The notes under the pieces: generated by a model
Databases searched by the model: none
What the model was told of the DNA's origin: nothing
The model's input: the letters and a program-made list of their open reading frames with translations, nothing else
NCBI GenBank assembly: GCA_040901445.1
Contig: JBBDYQ010000025.1
Span: forward strand, 125,925-189,924
Source: Thermoleophilaceae bacterium
GTDB taxonomy: Bacteria; Actinomycetota; Thermoleophilia; Solirubrobacterales; Thermoleophilaceae
Length of the DNA: 64,000 nt
Direction: 5' to 3'
In this document: in pieces, positions 31,587 through 38,433 of the stretch
Position numbering within the stretch: the stretch's first letter is position 1
Layout of the letters: the number at the start of each line of letters is the position of its first letter
Position numbers and translations under genes: made by a program

Positions 31587-32204
31587 TCAACCCCCGGGAA
31601 GGGCTCGGCTCACGAGCTCGCACACGGGTGTGCGCAGCGCCCTCAGGCCGTCCACGTCGCCCGCCGCGAGCTTGGCGGTGACCATCGAGCTGACCGCGGC
31701 CACCAGGGCCTCCACGGCAAAGCGCTCGGTGGCGTCCCGCGGGCCCAGCAGCCGCGACAGCCGCTCGACGAAGCGAGCCTGTGCCTCCGCGCGCCGCGCG
31801 AGCGCCGCCGGGCCCGCCGCGTAGACCTCCAGCAGGAACAGCCGGGCGAACGCGGGCTCGGCGGCGAGCGCGTCGAGATAGGCGCCGATGGCGCGATCGA
31901 AGCGTTCGAGCCGGTCGCCGCCCTCCGCCGGTGTGGCGGGCATGCCGGCCAGCACGAGCTCGACGGCGGTCTCGTACGCCGTCATGAAGCAGTCGGCCTT
32001 GGAGGAGAACTGCTCGTAGAAGGTCTCGCGCGACACGCCCGCGGAACGCAGCACGTCGGCCACGCTCGTCTGCGCGTAGCCCTTCTCGGCCATCGTCTCG
32101 GCCAGCGCCCGGAGCAGCCGGCTGCGCTGGGAGCCCACGACTTCGTCGCGGGTGAGACCGTGGCGCCCGCGGGGGAGGCGCTGCCCCGCCGGCGGGCTGC
32201 TCAT
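31587..32204 (-). CDS. TetR-family transcriptional regulator
   Basis: A 205-residue regulator. The N-terminal helix-turn-helix reads LLRALAETMAEKGYAQTSVADVLRSAGVSRETFYEQFSSKADCF (about 28-72), classic TetR; the remainder is an alpha-helical ligand and dimer domain. It is the last gene of a three-gene operon (CMD, SDR, TetR) joined by ATGA overlaps, so it probably represses its own operon and the divergent hydrolase through the inverted repeat at 33694. The ligand is unknown. Confidence 0.87.
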   Translation of the reverse strand: MSSPPAGQRLPRGRHGLTRDEVVGSQRSRLLRALAETMAEKGYAQTSVADVLRSAGVSRETFYEQFSSKADCFMTAYETAVELVLAGMPATPAEGGDRLERFDRAIGAYLDALAAEPAFARLFLLEVYAAGPAALARRAEAQARFVERLSRLLGPRDATERFAVEALVAAVSSMVTAKLAAGDVDGLRALRTPVCELVSRALPGG

Positions 32205-33058
32205 ACGCGTTCCCGCTGCTCCGTGGTGAACGGCGCCTCCTCGGTGCGCGCGATCTCGAGCGCCCTGACCAGGTTCCTGCGCACGACACGCTCGATGAGA
32301 GGCTGGACGAGCATGCGCAGCGGCAGGACGGCGGCCCCCCAGCCGGGCGAGGTGATCCGCCGCGAGCGGCGCCGGATGCCGCGCTCGATCGCGTCGATGG
32401 CGGGCTCGACGGGCGCCACGGGCAGGTGGCCGTGGCCGCCCACCGGCATCAGCGCGGCAGCCTTGGTGGCGAAGCCCCGCGAGGTCATGTCGGTGTCGAG
32501 CTCGGCGTAGTAGGCCACGCCCACGCGCGCCCCCGAGGGGCGCAGCTCGATGCGCAGCGTGTTGCCGAGCGCCTCGACCGCGGCCTTGGACGCGCTGTAG
32601 GCCCCCATCAGCGGGCCGTGGAGCGCGGCCGCCAGCGACGCCGTGAGCAGCACGTAGCCGCCGGGGTGCGACACGTGCGGGCCGGCCGCCCGCGCGAGGT
32701 AGTAGGTGCCGAGCAGGTTGACCGCGATGGTCTGCTCGAAGATCCGGGGGTCACCGCCCACGAGCGGGAGCTGGGCGCCGATGCCGGCGTTGGCCATGGC
32801 CACGTCCAGGCCGCCCAGCGCCTCGACGGCGGAGGCCACGGCCGTGTCCACCTGCTCGCGGTCGGCCACGTCGCACTCGAACCAGGGCGCGTCGCCGCAG
32901 CTTGCCGCCACATCGGCCATCAGCTCCGGCTCGATGCCCATGAGCGCCACGCGCGCCCCGCCCTCGTGAAGGCGCTTGGCGGTGAGGGCCCCGATGCCGC
33001 GGGCGGCTCCGGTGATCAGGACGCGGCGGCCCTCGAGGGGGGTCTCGGTGCGGCTCAT
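32201..33058 (-). CDS. short-chain dehydrogenase/reductase
   Basis: A 285-residue classical-type SDR with an extended C-terminus. The cofactor motif is TGAARGIG (about 15-22), the NAG motif is ANAGIGAQ, and the catalytic Ser is in LLTASLAAAL with Tyr and Lys in YSASK. Residues after about 215 (RRSRRITSPGWGAAVLPLRML) form a hydrophobic tail that may touch the membrane, as in many actinobacterial SDRs of the steroid or mycolate type. The start at 33058 overlaps the CMD stop. A longer reading upstream runs antisense through that gene and is not real. Confidence 0.87.
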   Translation of the reverse strand: MSRTETPLEGRRVLITGAARGIGALTAKRLHEGGARVALMGIEPELMADVAASCGDAPWFECDVADREQVDTAVASAVEALGGLDVAMANAGIGAQLPLVGGDPRIFEQTIAVNLLGTYYLARAAGPHVSHPGGYVLLTASLAAALHGPLMGAYSASKAAVEALGNTLRIELRPSGARVGVAYYAELDTDMTSRGFATKAAALMPVGGHGHLPVAPVEPAIDAIERGIRRRSRRITSPGWGAAVLPLRMLVQPLIERVVRRNLVRALEIARTEEAPFTTEQRERV

Positions 33059-33693
33059 CTGCTGCTCCTTCCCGCGCCGCTGCGGCGCCGTGCGATCGTG
33101 TGGAGCAGCCGCATGGCCCGCGGCTGCGAGCCCAGCGGCGCCGCGTCGGGCTGCACCGCGAGGGCGTTGAGGGTCATGGCGAGCATCTCGTAGTGGCCCA
33201 CGAGCATGCAGACCTCGATCAGCTCGGCGTCGGAGAGCCCGAGCCCGCGCAGCGAGGCCCACACGGGGTTGGAGATCGTGCGCTCGGCGTGCAGCTCGTC
33301 GGCTGCGCGCAGCAGCACCTCCCGGCGCGGTGACCAGCCGGGCGCGCCGGGCCCGCCGCGCACGCGCTCGATCTCCTCCCGGGTCAGCCCGGCGTCGGCG
33401 CCGAGGCGCTCGTGGTGATGCCACTCGTACTCGCAGCCGCAGTTGTGTGCCACGCGCAGGATCAGCAGCTCGCTGTCCTCCCTCGGGAGGAGCCCGCCGG
33501 GCATGAGCCTCCCGGCGAAGCGCAGCCACGGCCGGAAGAGGCCGCGGTGGCGGCCGAGCGTGGTGAAGATGTTGGGCGGCCCGCCGCCGGTGGCGGCCCC
33601 CAGCACGCGTGCGATGCCGGCGTTCAGCCGCCCGGTGTCGGCGTGCGAGCCCGGTGCGATGCGAGGGCTGCTCACGTGCGGTAGCGTACCCAT
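33055..33693 (-). CDS. carboxymuconolactone decarboxylase-family protein
   Basis: A 212-residue AhpD/CMD-like protein. It carries HNCGCEYEWHHHE (about 118-130), the CMD pattern of a Cys-containing helix followed by His, although spacing C-G-C differs from the C-x-x-C of AhpD. NPVWASLRGLGLSDAELIEVCMLVGHYEMLAM is the typical C-terminal half. Members act as peroxidase partners or decarboxylases; here, in an operon with an SDR and TetR regulator, a catabolic step is likely. ATG 33693 is chosen because the family fold starts soon after it, and the operator lies immediately upstream. Confidence 0.82.
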   Translation of the reverse strand: MGTLPHVSSPRIAPGSHADTGRLNAGIARVLGAATGGGPPNIFTTLGRHRGLFRPWLRFAGRLMPGGLLPREDSELLILRVAHNCGCEYEWHHHERLGADAGLTREEIERVRGGPGAPGWSPRREVLLRAADELHAERTISNPVWASLRGLGLSDAELIEVCMLVGHYEMLAMTLNALAVQPDAAPLGSQPRAMRLLHTIARRRSGAGRSSR

Positions 33694-33715
33694 TTGCGAA
33701 CGTAGCTGTTCGTAA
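33694..33715. promoter_or_regulatory. probable TetR operator between divergent starts
   Basis: TTGCGAAC (33694-33701), six bases, GTTCGTAA (33708-33715): an inverted repeat with one mismatch that fills the 24-bp gap between two divergent ATGs (33693 minus, 33718 plus). The TetR gene at the end of the leftward operon is the likely binder. There is no room for two ribosome binding sites, so both messages are probably leaderless. Confidence 0.65.
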
Positions 33716-33717
33716 AC

Positions 33718-35433
33718 ATGGGCAGCAGGGCACGAAACACGCTCGTTCTCCTCGTCGCGGTCGCCGCGGTGGCCCTGCCCGCGCCGGCGGCACGCGCGGC
33801 CCAGGTCACCCAGGACCTGCGCTTCACCGCGTCCGACGGCGTCTCCCTGCACGCCGCCGTCGGCGGCGAGGGCTCACTGGCCCCGCGGCCGCTGATCGTG
33901 GAGTTCAGCCCCTACGCGCCGGCGTGCTGCGTCTCCTACGCGGGCCCGGACTACAACTACGTCCAGGTGCACATCCGCGGCACGGGACGCAGCGACGGCG
34001 GCTTCGACACCCTCGGCGAGCGCACGCAATCGGACGTCGCCGAGTTCCTCGAGTGGGCCTGCGCGCAACCCTGGAGCGATGGGCGAATCGGGCTCTATGG
34101 GGCCTCGGCCAGCGCCATCGCGGTCTACCACAGCCTCCACCGCGAGTTGCCCTGCGTGGAGACCGCGGTGCTCTGGGCCGGCACGCACGAGCTCTACCGC
34201 GACCTGCTGTATGCGGGTGGAGTCCCCAACGTCGGGCCCGCCGCGGGCGTGGCCGCGCTCATCCTGGGGATGTACGCCGGCGGGCTGCCCGACCGTCTGC
34301 AGCGCGACCCGGCGTCGGTCCCCGAGAACCTGAACGGAGCGGTTGGCACGGTCACGGGCTACCTCGGCCACCCGACGATCGACTCCTACTGGCGCGAGCG
34401 CCAGGTGCGCGGCGACGCCAACGATCTGCCGATCCTCATGGTCACCGGCTTCTTCGACGTGGAGTCGCGCGGGCCGTTCGAGGCGTTCCGCGAGCTGCGC
34501 GGCGACGGCGCGCACCTGATGGTGATCGGGGCGCACGACGGCGTCCCGGCGGGTACGGGCGGCGAGGCGGGCGAGCGCCGGCGCTGGTACGACCGCCACC
34601 TGCGCGGCATCGCCAACGGCATCGAGGACGAGCCGCGCGTGAAGCTCTGGCTGGCCGACGGCGATCGCGAGGACCTGCTGGCGGGCAGCTTCGTGCGCGC
34701 CGACGGCGACGACTGGCCGATCCCCGGCACGGGCTGGGAGGCCCTGGCGCTCGGCCCCGGAGGCTCGCTGGGGCTCGACCCGCCGGAGGCCTCCACGACG
34801 CAGGCCTACCCGGCGCTCCCGTCGCTGCCCTTCAGCACCGACCCGCACACCACGGCGACCCTCTTCGGCTTCGGCACGCCCGAGTTCTCGGGCAACGCGC
34901 TGGCCAACGCGTTCCCCGCCCTGACCGAGATGGGGATCGTGGAGTCGCTCGGCCTCTCGTTCAGCACCGAGCCGCTGCGCGAGGACGTGCTCTCAGCGGG
35001 GCCGGCGAGCCTCGAGCTGCGGCTGGCGAGCACCGCCCCGGAGACCGACATCTACGCCGTGCTCTCCGACGTCTGGCCTGACGGCAGCGCGCACCCGGTG
35101 GCCACGGGGCGCCTGCGCAGCTCGTTCCCGGAGATCGACCCCGCCCGCTCGCTCACCGACCCGGAGACCGGCGCGATCGTCCAGCCCTACGGACGCTTCG
35201 AGCGCAAGACGCCCGCTGCGCCGGGGCAGGAGCGCCTCTACCACGTCGAGTTCTGGCCGGTCGGCAACCGGTTCAAGCGCGGCCATCGGCTGCGGCTGCA
35301 CGTGATCGGCGCGTCCGCGTACCACCTGCCGGGCGTCCCGGCGATCAACACCGTGCGCGTGGGCGGCCCCGGGGGATCACGGCTGCTGCTGCCCGTGCTG
35401 CCGGGCAGCGACCTGGGCGCCGCCCTGCCCTAG
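33718..35433 (+). CDS. secreted CocE/NonD-type hydrolase
   Basis: A 571-residue enzyme with a signal peptide (about 1-27, ending ARA). The core has VQVHIRGTGRSDGGFD and the nucleophile loop IGLYGASASAIAVYH (about residue 125), with the late acid and base in VTGFFDVES and VIGAHDG. The C-terminal jelly-roll (ELRLASTAPETDIYAVLSDVWPDG) marks the CocE/PepX-C family. It acts outside the cell on esters or acyl amino acids. It is divergent from the CMD-SDR-TetR operon, sharing the operator region, so regulation by the TetR protein is likely. It converges on the next gene with a four-base overlap. Confidence 0.87.
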   Translation: MGSRARNTLVLLVAVAAVALPAPAARAAQVTQDLRFTASDGVSLHAAVGGEGSLAPRPLIVEFSPYAPACCVSYAGPDYNYVQVHIRGTGRSDGGFDTLGERTQSDVAEFLEWACAQPWSDGRIGLYGASASAIAVYHSLHRELPCVETAVLWAGTHELYRDLLYAGGVPNVGPAAGVAALILGMYAGGLPDRLQRDPASVPENLNGAVGTVTGYLGHPTIDSYWRERQVRGDANDLPILMVTGFFDVESRGPFEAFRELRGDGAHLMVIGAHDGVPAGTGGEAGERRRWYDRHLRGIANGIEDEPRVKLWLADGDREDLLAGSFVRADGDDWPIPGTGWEALALGPGGSLGLDPPEASTTQAYPALPSLPFSTDPHTTATLFGFGTPEFSGNALANAFPALTEMGIVESLGLSFSTEPLREDVLSAGPASLELRLASTAPETDIYAVLSDVWPDGSAHPVATGRLRSSFPEIDPARSLTDPETGAIVQPYGRFERKTPAAPGQERLYHVEFWPVGNRFKRGHRLRLHVIGASAYHLPGVPAINTVRVGGPGGSRLLLPVLPGSDLGAALP

Positions 35434-36320
35434 ACGGCACGCGGAAGCAGCCTGGTGAGCTCGGCGAGCATCTGCGCGGGGTGTTCGAAGACGTCGTCCC
35501 AGGTGTAGCGGCGGTGCTGGTCGCCTCTGGCGTGGGCTTCGCGTTCTCGCTTGCGGTCCTGTTCCCAGGCGTGGCGGGTGTTGTGGTAGCGGTAGGAGTC
35601 GAGCTCGACGGTGAGCTTCTGCTCTGGCCAGCGGCAGTCGACGCGTTTGCTGCCGGCGGGTTTGTTGGTGTGGGCGGGGAGGGGGAGGCCGGCTTCGCGA
35701 AGGCGTGCCAGGAACTTGCGTTCCAGGGCACTCAGCGAGACGTGGATGTCCCCGCCCATGATGCGTTTGAGCTTGCCGGCGCCGGGCGCGTTGGGCCTGC
35801 GGTCCAGCACGCTCTGGACGTGCCGCGGGGTGGTCTTGTAGCGGACGCCCGCCTCGTGGCAGGCGAGGGCCAGGTCGTCCTCGTCGAGGTCGGCGGCGAT
35901 GTCTGCCAGCGTGCGCGCCACCGTGGTGATCGGGATCCCAGTGACCGTCATGCGCTCGATGCGGCCCGACCGGCGCGTCCGGACGCCCTTGACCCGCCGC
36001 TGTGAGGGCGCCGTGACCTCGGGCAGTGGTGGAGGGCGCTTGATCAGCCCGAGCAGATACGCCGCCGCCAGCCCGCTCAACACCGCGCCCGGACCGCACG
36101 CCTTCACCGCCGCCATGTAGCGCGCCCGCACGCCGGGCGCTCGGTGCCCCACCCTGTAGACGCCGGGGAACTCGCGGATCAGCGCGCCCCTGCGCACCCG
36201 GCGCCGTATCTGGTCGCGGCTCATGCCGGCTTCGAGCAGCTCTGCCCGGGTGACCACACCCTCCGCGCGGCCCGCCAATCGCGCGATTCTCTGCTCCACC
36301 GTGGTCGATCGGGTGCGCAT
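35430..36320 (-). CDS. AbiEi-like N-terminus with DUF559-type nuclease domain
   Basis: A 296-residue protein of a type common in actinobacteria. The N-terminal part (about 15-80) is a winged-helix domain like that of AbiEi antitoxins: GVVTRAELLEAGMSRDQIRRRVRRGALIREFPGVYRVG. The C-terminal part resembles DUF559/Vsr-like nucleases: VDCRWPEQKLTVELDSYRYHNT, then EQDRKREREA and YTWDDVFEHP. These proteins are often annotated as lone type IV antitoxins; no AbiEii toxin is adjacent, so a toxin-antitoxin role is unproven. Start 36320 is chosen; an in-frame extension to 36425 runs through a 21-bp tandem repeat and adds MHPGPRR units. Confidence 0.75.
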   Translation of the reverse strand: MRTRSTTVEQRIARLAGRAEGVVTRAELLEAGMSRDQIRRRVRRGALIREFPGVYRVGHRAPGVRARYMAAVKACGPGAVLSGLAAAYLLGLIKRPPPLPEVTAPSQRRVKGVRTRRSGRIERMTVTGIPITTVARTLADIAADLDEDDLALACHEAGVRYKTTPRHVQSVLDRRPNAPGAGKLKRIMGGDIHVSLSALERKFLARLREAGLPLPAHTNKPAGSKRVDCRWPEQKLTVELDSYRYHNTRHAWEQDRKREREAHARGDQHRRYTWDDVFEHPAQMLAELTRLLPRAV

Positions 36321-36369
36321 ACGACCCCCAAAGCACCACAGTGACCGAATTCGCCCCCCGGAGGCCGGC

Positions 36370-36432
36370 GGGCCCGGATGCATCCGCCGCGGGCCCGGAT
36401 GCATCCGCCGCGGGCCCGGATGCATCCGCCGC
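36370..36432. repeat. three perfect 21-bp tandem repeats
   Basis: Three identical 21-bp units (36370-36390, 36391-36411, 36412-36432), each with the palindrome ATGCAT, lie between the AbiEi/DUF559-like gene and the end of the next minus-strand gene. Read on the minus strand they form open repeats of MHPGPRR. Copy number may vary. Confidence 0.9.
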
Positions 36433-36437
36433 GGGCG

Positions 36438-36938
36438 CTACTCGATCTCGAAGCTGCGCCGGTCCACCACGCGGAAGCGCTCGCGGCGGGGGTCCCAGCG
36501 CAGCTCGGTCTCGCGCTCGGCCGACGGGCAGCAGAGGTCGTCGCCCGGCTCATGGGCGGGGACGCGGTAGATCACGTTGCCGCTGCGCACCCGGGCGGTG
36601 GCGCGGTAGAGGCGCTGGTTGCGGTACACCAGCTCGAGGTCCTCGCCGTCGCCCGCGCTGAACACGAACAGCGCGATGCGCCCCGCCGAGCCGCCGGAGT
36701 GCACGAGCACCACGGCGTCCGAGCGGCCCTCGCCCGTCACGTCGGCGAACGTGATGCGCCGGTCCACGAAGCCGCCCTTGCGCAGCCGGGTCCTGACGTC
36801 GCGCGCGATGCCGCGCGAGTCCAGCAGCCGCTCGCGGAAGAGCTCCTGCGCCTGGGTGGGCTCGCCCGACGCGGCGCCGGCCACCAGGCCGGCGCCGAGA
36901 GCGGCGGCGGCGAGAGCGGCGACAGCTGCGCGCTTCAT
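36438..36938 (-). CDS. secreted LppP/LprE-like protein
   Basis: A 166-residue exported protein. The signal peptide (about 1-25) is followed by ITFADVTGEGRSDAVVLVHSGG, an acidic loop like those of VCBS/FG-GAP repeats, and a cysteine pair in PGDDLCCPSAERETEL. The pattern recalls mycobacterial LppP/LprE lipoproteins, but there is no lipobox and the similarity is judged by eye. Function is unknown. It lies four bases after the stop of the following lipoprotein gene, so the two are probably one transcript. Confidence 0.62.
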   Translation of the reverse strand: MKRAAVAALAAAALGAGLVAGAASGEPTQAQELFRERLLDSRGIARDVRTRLRKGGFVDRRITFADVTGEGRSDAVVLVHSGGSAGRIALFVFSAGDGEDLELVYRNQRLYRATARVRSGNVIYRVPAHEPGDDLCCPSAERETELRWDPRRERFRVVDRRSFEIE

Positions 36939-36942
36939 CGCG

Positions 36943-37380
36943 CTACGGAAGCAGCAGCTCGTCGGACGCGCTGTCGCGCGGCTCGCCGATGACGAGCGTG
37001 GCGGGCCGGATCTCTTCGCTCACGGCCTGGCTCGAGCCGGCCTGGACCGTGTACTGCCCGGGCGGGAGCGCCTTCTGGATCGACGCCGTGTCCTCGGGGT
37101 TGATCGGGCCCACGCGCTCGCGCAGCCCCTCACCCTCCAGCGTGACCGTGTGGGCGTCCGGCGTCTGGTTGGACACCGTGATGACCACCGGCCCGGCGCC
37201 GACGCGGTTCGGTGACACCGTGACGCGCTCCGGCGTGATGACGCCGGTGAGCTGCAGCGGAACCGGCGGCCTGGGCTCGTTCTCGAAGTCGTCGTCGCCG
37301 CAGCCTGCGCCGACGAGGACCACGCCGCTCAGGATGAGAGCCGCCGCGCGGGTCCTACGCGTCTTGGAAAGTCCACTCAT
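36943..37380 (-). CDS. small lipoprotein
   Basis: A 145-residue lipoprotein. The lipobox is VLVGAGC (Cys at about 27) followed by an acidic GDDDFENE spacer. The mature domain (about 45-135) has alternating strands, VVITVSNQTPDAHTVTLEGEG and KALPPGQYTVQAGSS, consistent with a cupredoxin- or Ig-like beta-sandwich. No copper-ligand set is evident. The start at ATG 37380 gives a standard signal; a longer reading to 37518 is antisense to the neighbouring gene. Function is unknown. Confidence 0.75.
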   Translation of the reverse strand: MSGLSKTRRTRAAALILSGVVLVGAGCGDDDFENEPRPPVPLQLTGVITPERVTVSPNRVGAGPVVITVSNQTPDAHTVTLEGEGLRERVGPINPEDTASIQKALPPGQYTVQAGSSQAVSEEIRPATLVIGEPRDSASDELLLP

Positions 37381-37396
37381 CCCTCGGGCGCGAACC

Positions 37397-38386
37397 CTAA
37401 CCGAACCAGACGGACGTGCGCGAGGCGACGAGCCGGTTGACCTCGCGCTGGATGCGGCCGCGAACGTCTTCGGCGATGGCCTGCACGAGTCCGACGTCGT
37501 CGGCGTCCTCGGGTCCATAGGCGTCCAGCATGATCGGCTCCAGGAAGCGGATCTTGAACTTGGCGGGCAGGTACATGAGCCCGGCGGCGAGCCCGAAATG
37601 CGGGAACGCGTGGTTCACGGGGAAGTAGATGAGGCCGGTGAGTCGCTGCAGCGCGCGCACGTGGGCGAAGATCGGCATGGCCTCCTCGGCGCCGATCACG
37701 GCCACCGGGACGATGGGCACCTGGGCCCTGAGTGCCGTCTTCACGAAGCCGCCGCGGCCGAAGCGGCGCAGCTTGTAGCGCTGCCAGTAGAGCTTGCGCG
37801 AACCCTTCTGGCCCTCGGGGAATACGAGCGCCAGCCGGCCCTCGTCGCCGAGCAGCCGCTGCGCGTTGGCGGGATGCGCGGCCACGAGCCCGATCTTGTT
37901 CGTGAGCATCCCGACCCCGGGGTAGCCCTTGAACCAGTGCTCGCCGAGCATGTACAGCGGGCGGGGGCGCGGATGCTCGTGGCGGATGGTCTGCATGATC
38001 ATCGGCCCGTCGGGGGGAAGCGCGCCCGAATGGTTGGACACGAGCAGCGCGCCGCTGTCGGAGGGCACGTTCTCAACTCCGCGCTGCTCCACCCGGAACC
38101 AGTAGCGGTAGTAGAAGTCGAGCAGGGGCTGCATGAGGTCGAAGACGCGCTCGGAACGCCCCCAGTCGTCGAGCGCGCGGCCGCGCTCCTCGGAGGGGAT
38201 GAGCCGGCGCAGCTCGCGCTCGTCGGGCTGAGGGAGCTCGCGCTCGGGCTCGGCGCGCTCCAGCGGCGGCAGCCCGAGCAAGTCCTCGCGCGGGTCGAAC
38301 TCCGGCTCGGGCGCGAGCGGACCGCCGAGCAGCGGGCTGTCGCTGCTCAGGGTGCCCCGTGCTGAAGGCGTTCGGCGCCGGCTCAC
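37397..38386 (-). CDS. PlsC-like acyltransferase
   Basis: A 329-residue glycerolipid-type acyltransferase. An acidic N-terminal extension (about 1-90) precedes the domain. Motif I is NHSGALPPDG (NHxxxxxD, about 118), motif III is FPEGQKGSRKLYW (about 192), and a hydrophobic block YMLGEHWFKGYPGVGML lies between. The pattern is that of enzymes acylating lysophosphatidate or related acceptors at the membrane. The long N-terminus and QKGSRKLY make it close to the actinobacterial group often annotated as diacylglycerol/1-acylglycerol acyltransferases. It is 16 bp upstream of the lipoprotein gene. Confidence 0.82.
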   Translation of the reverse strand: MSRRRTPSARGTLSSDSPLLGGPLAPEPEFDPREDLLGLPPLERAEPERELPQPDERELRRLIPSEERGRALDDWGRSERVFDLMQPLLDFYYRYWFRVEQRGVENVPSDSGALLVSNHSGALPPDGPMIMQTIRHEHPRPRPLYMLGEHWFKGYPGVGMLTNKIGLVAAHPANAQRLLGDEGRLALVFPEGQKGSRKLYWQRYKLRRFGRGGFVKTALRAQVPIVPVAVIGAEEAMPIFAHVRALQRLTGLIYFPVNHAFPHFGLAAGLMYLPAKFKIRFLEPIMLDAYGPEDADDVGLVQAIAEDVRGRIQREVNRLVASRTSVWFG

Positions 38387-38433
38387 ACGCCCAGCCTAGA
38401 CCCGCCGGCGGCCGCGCGAGTGCCGGCTTCGGA

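Noticed and set aside
35430-36320. Complete AbiE toxin-antitoxin system
   Set aside because: Only an AbiEi-like winged helix with a nuclease-like domain is present; no AbiEii toxin gene is adjacent.
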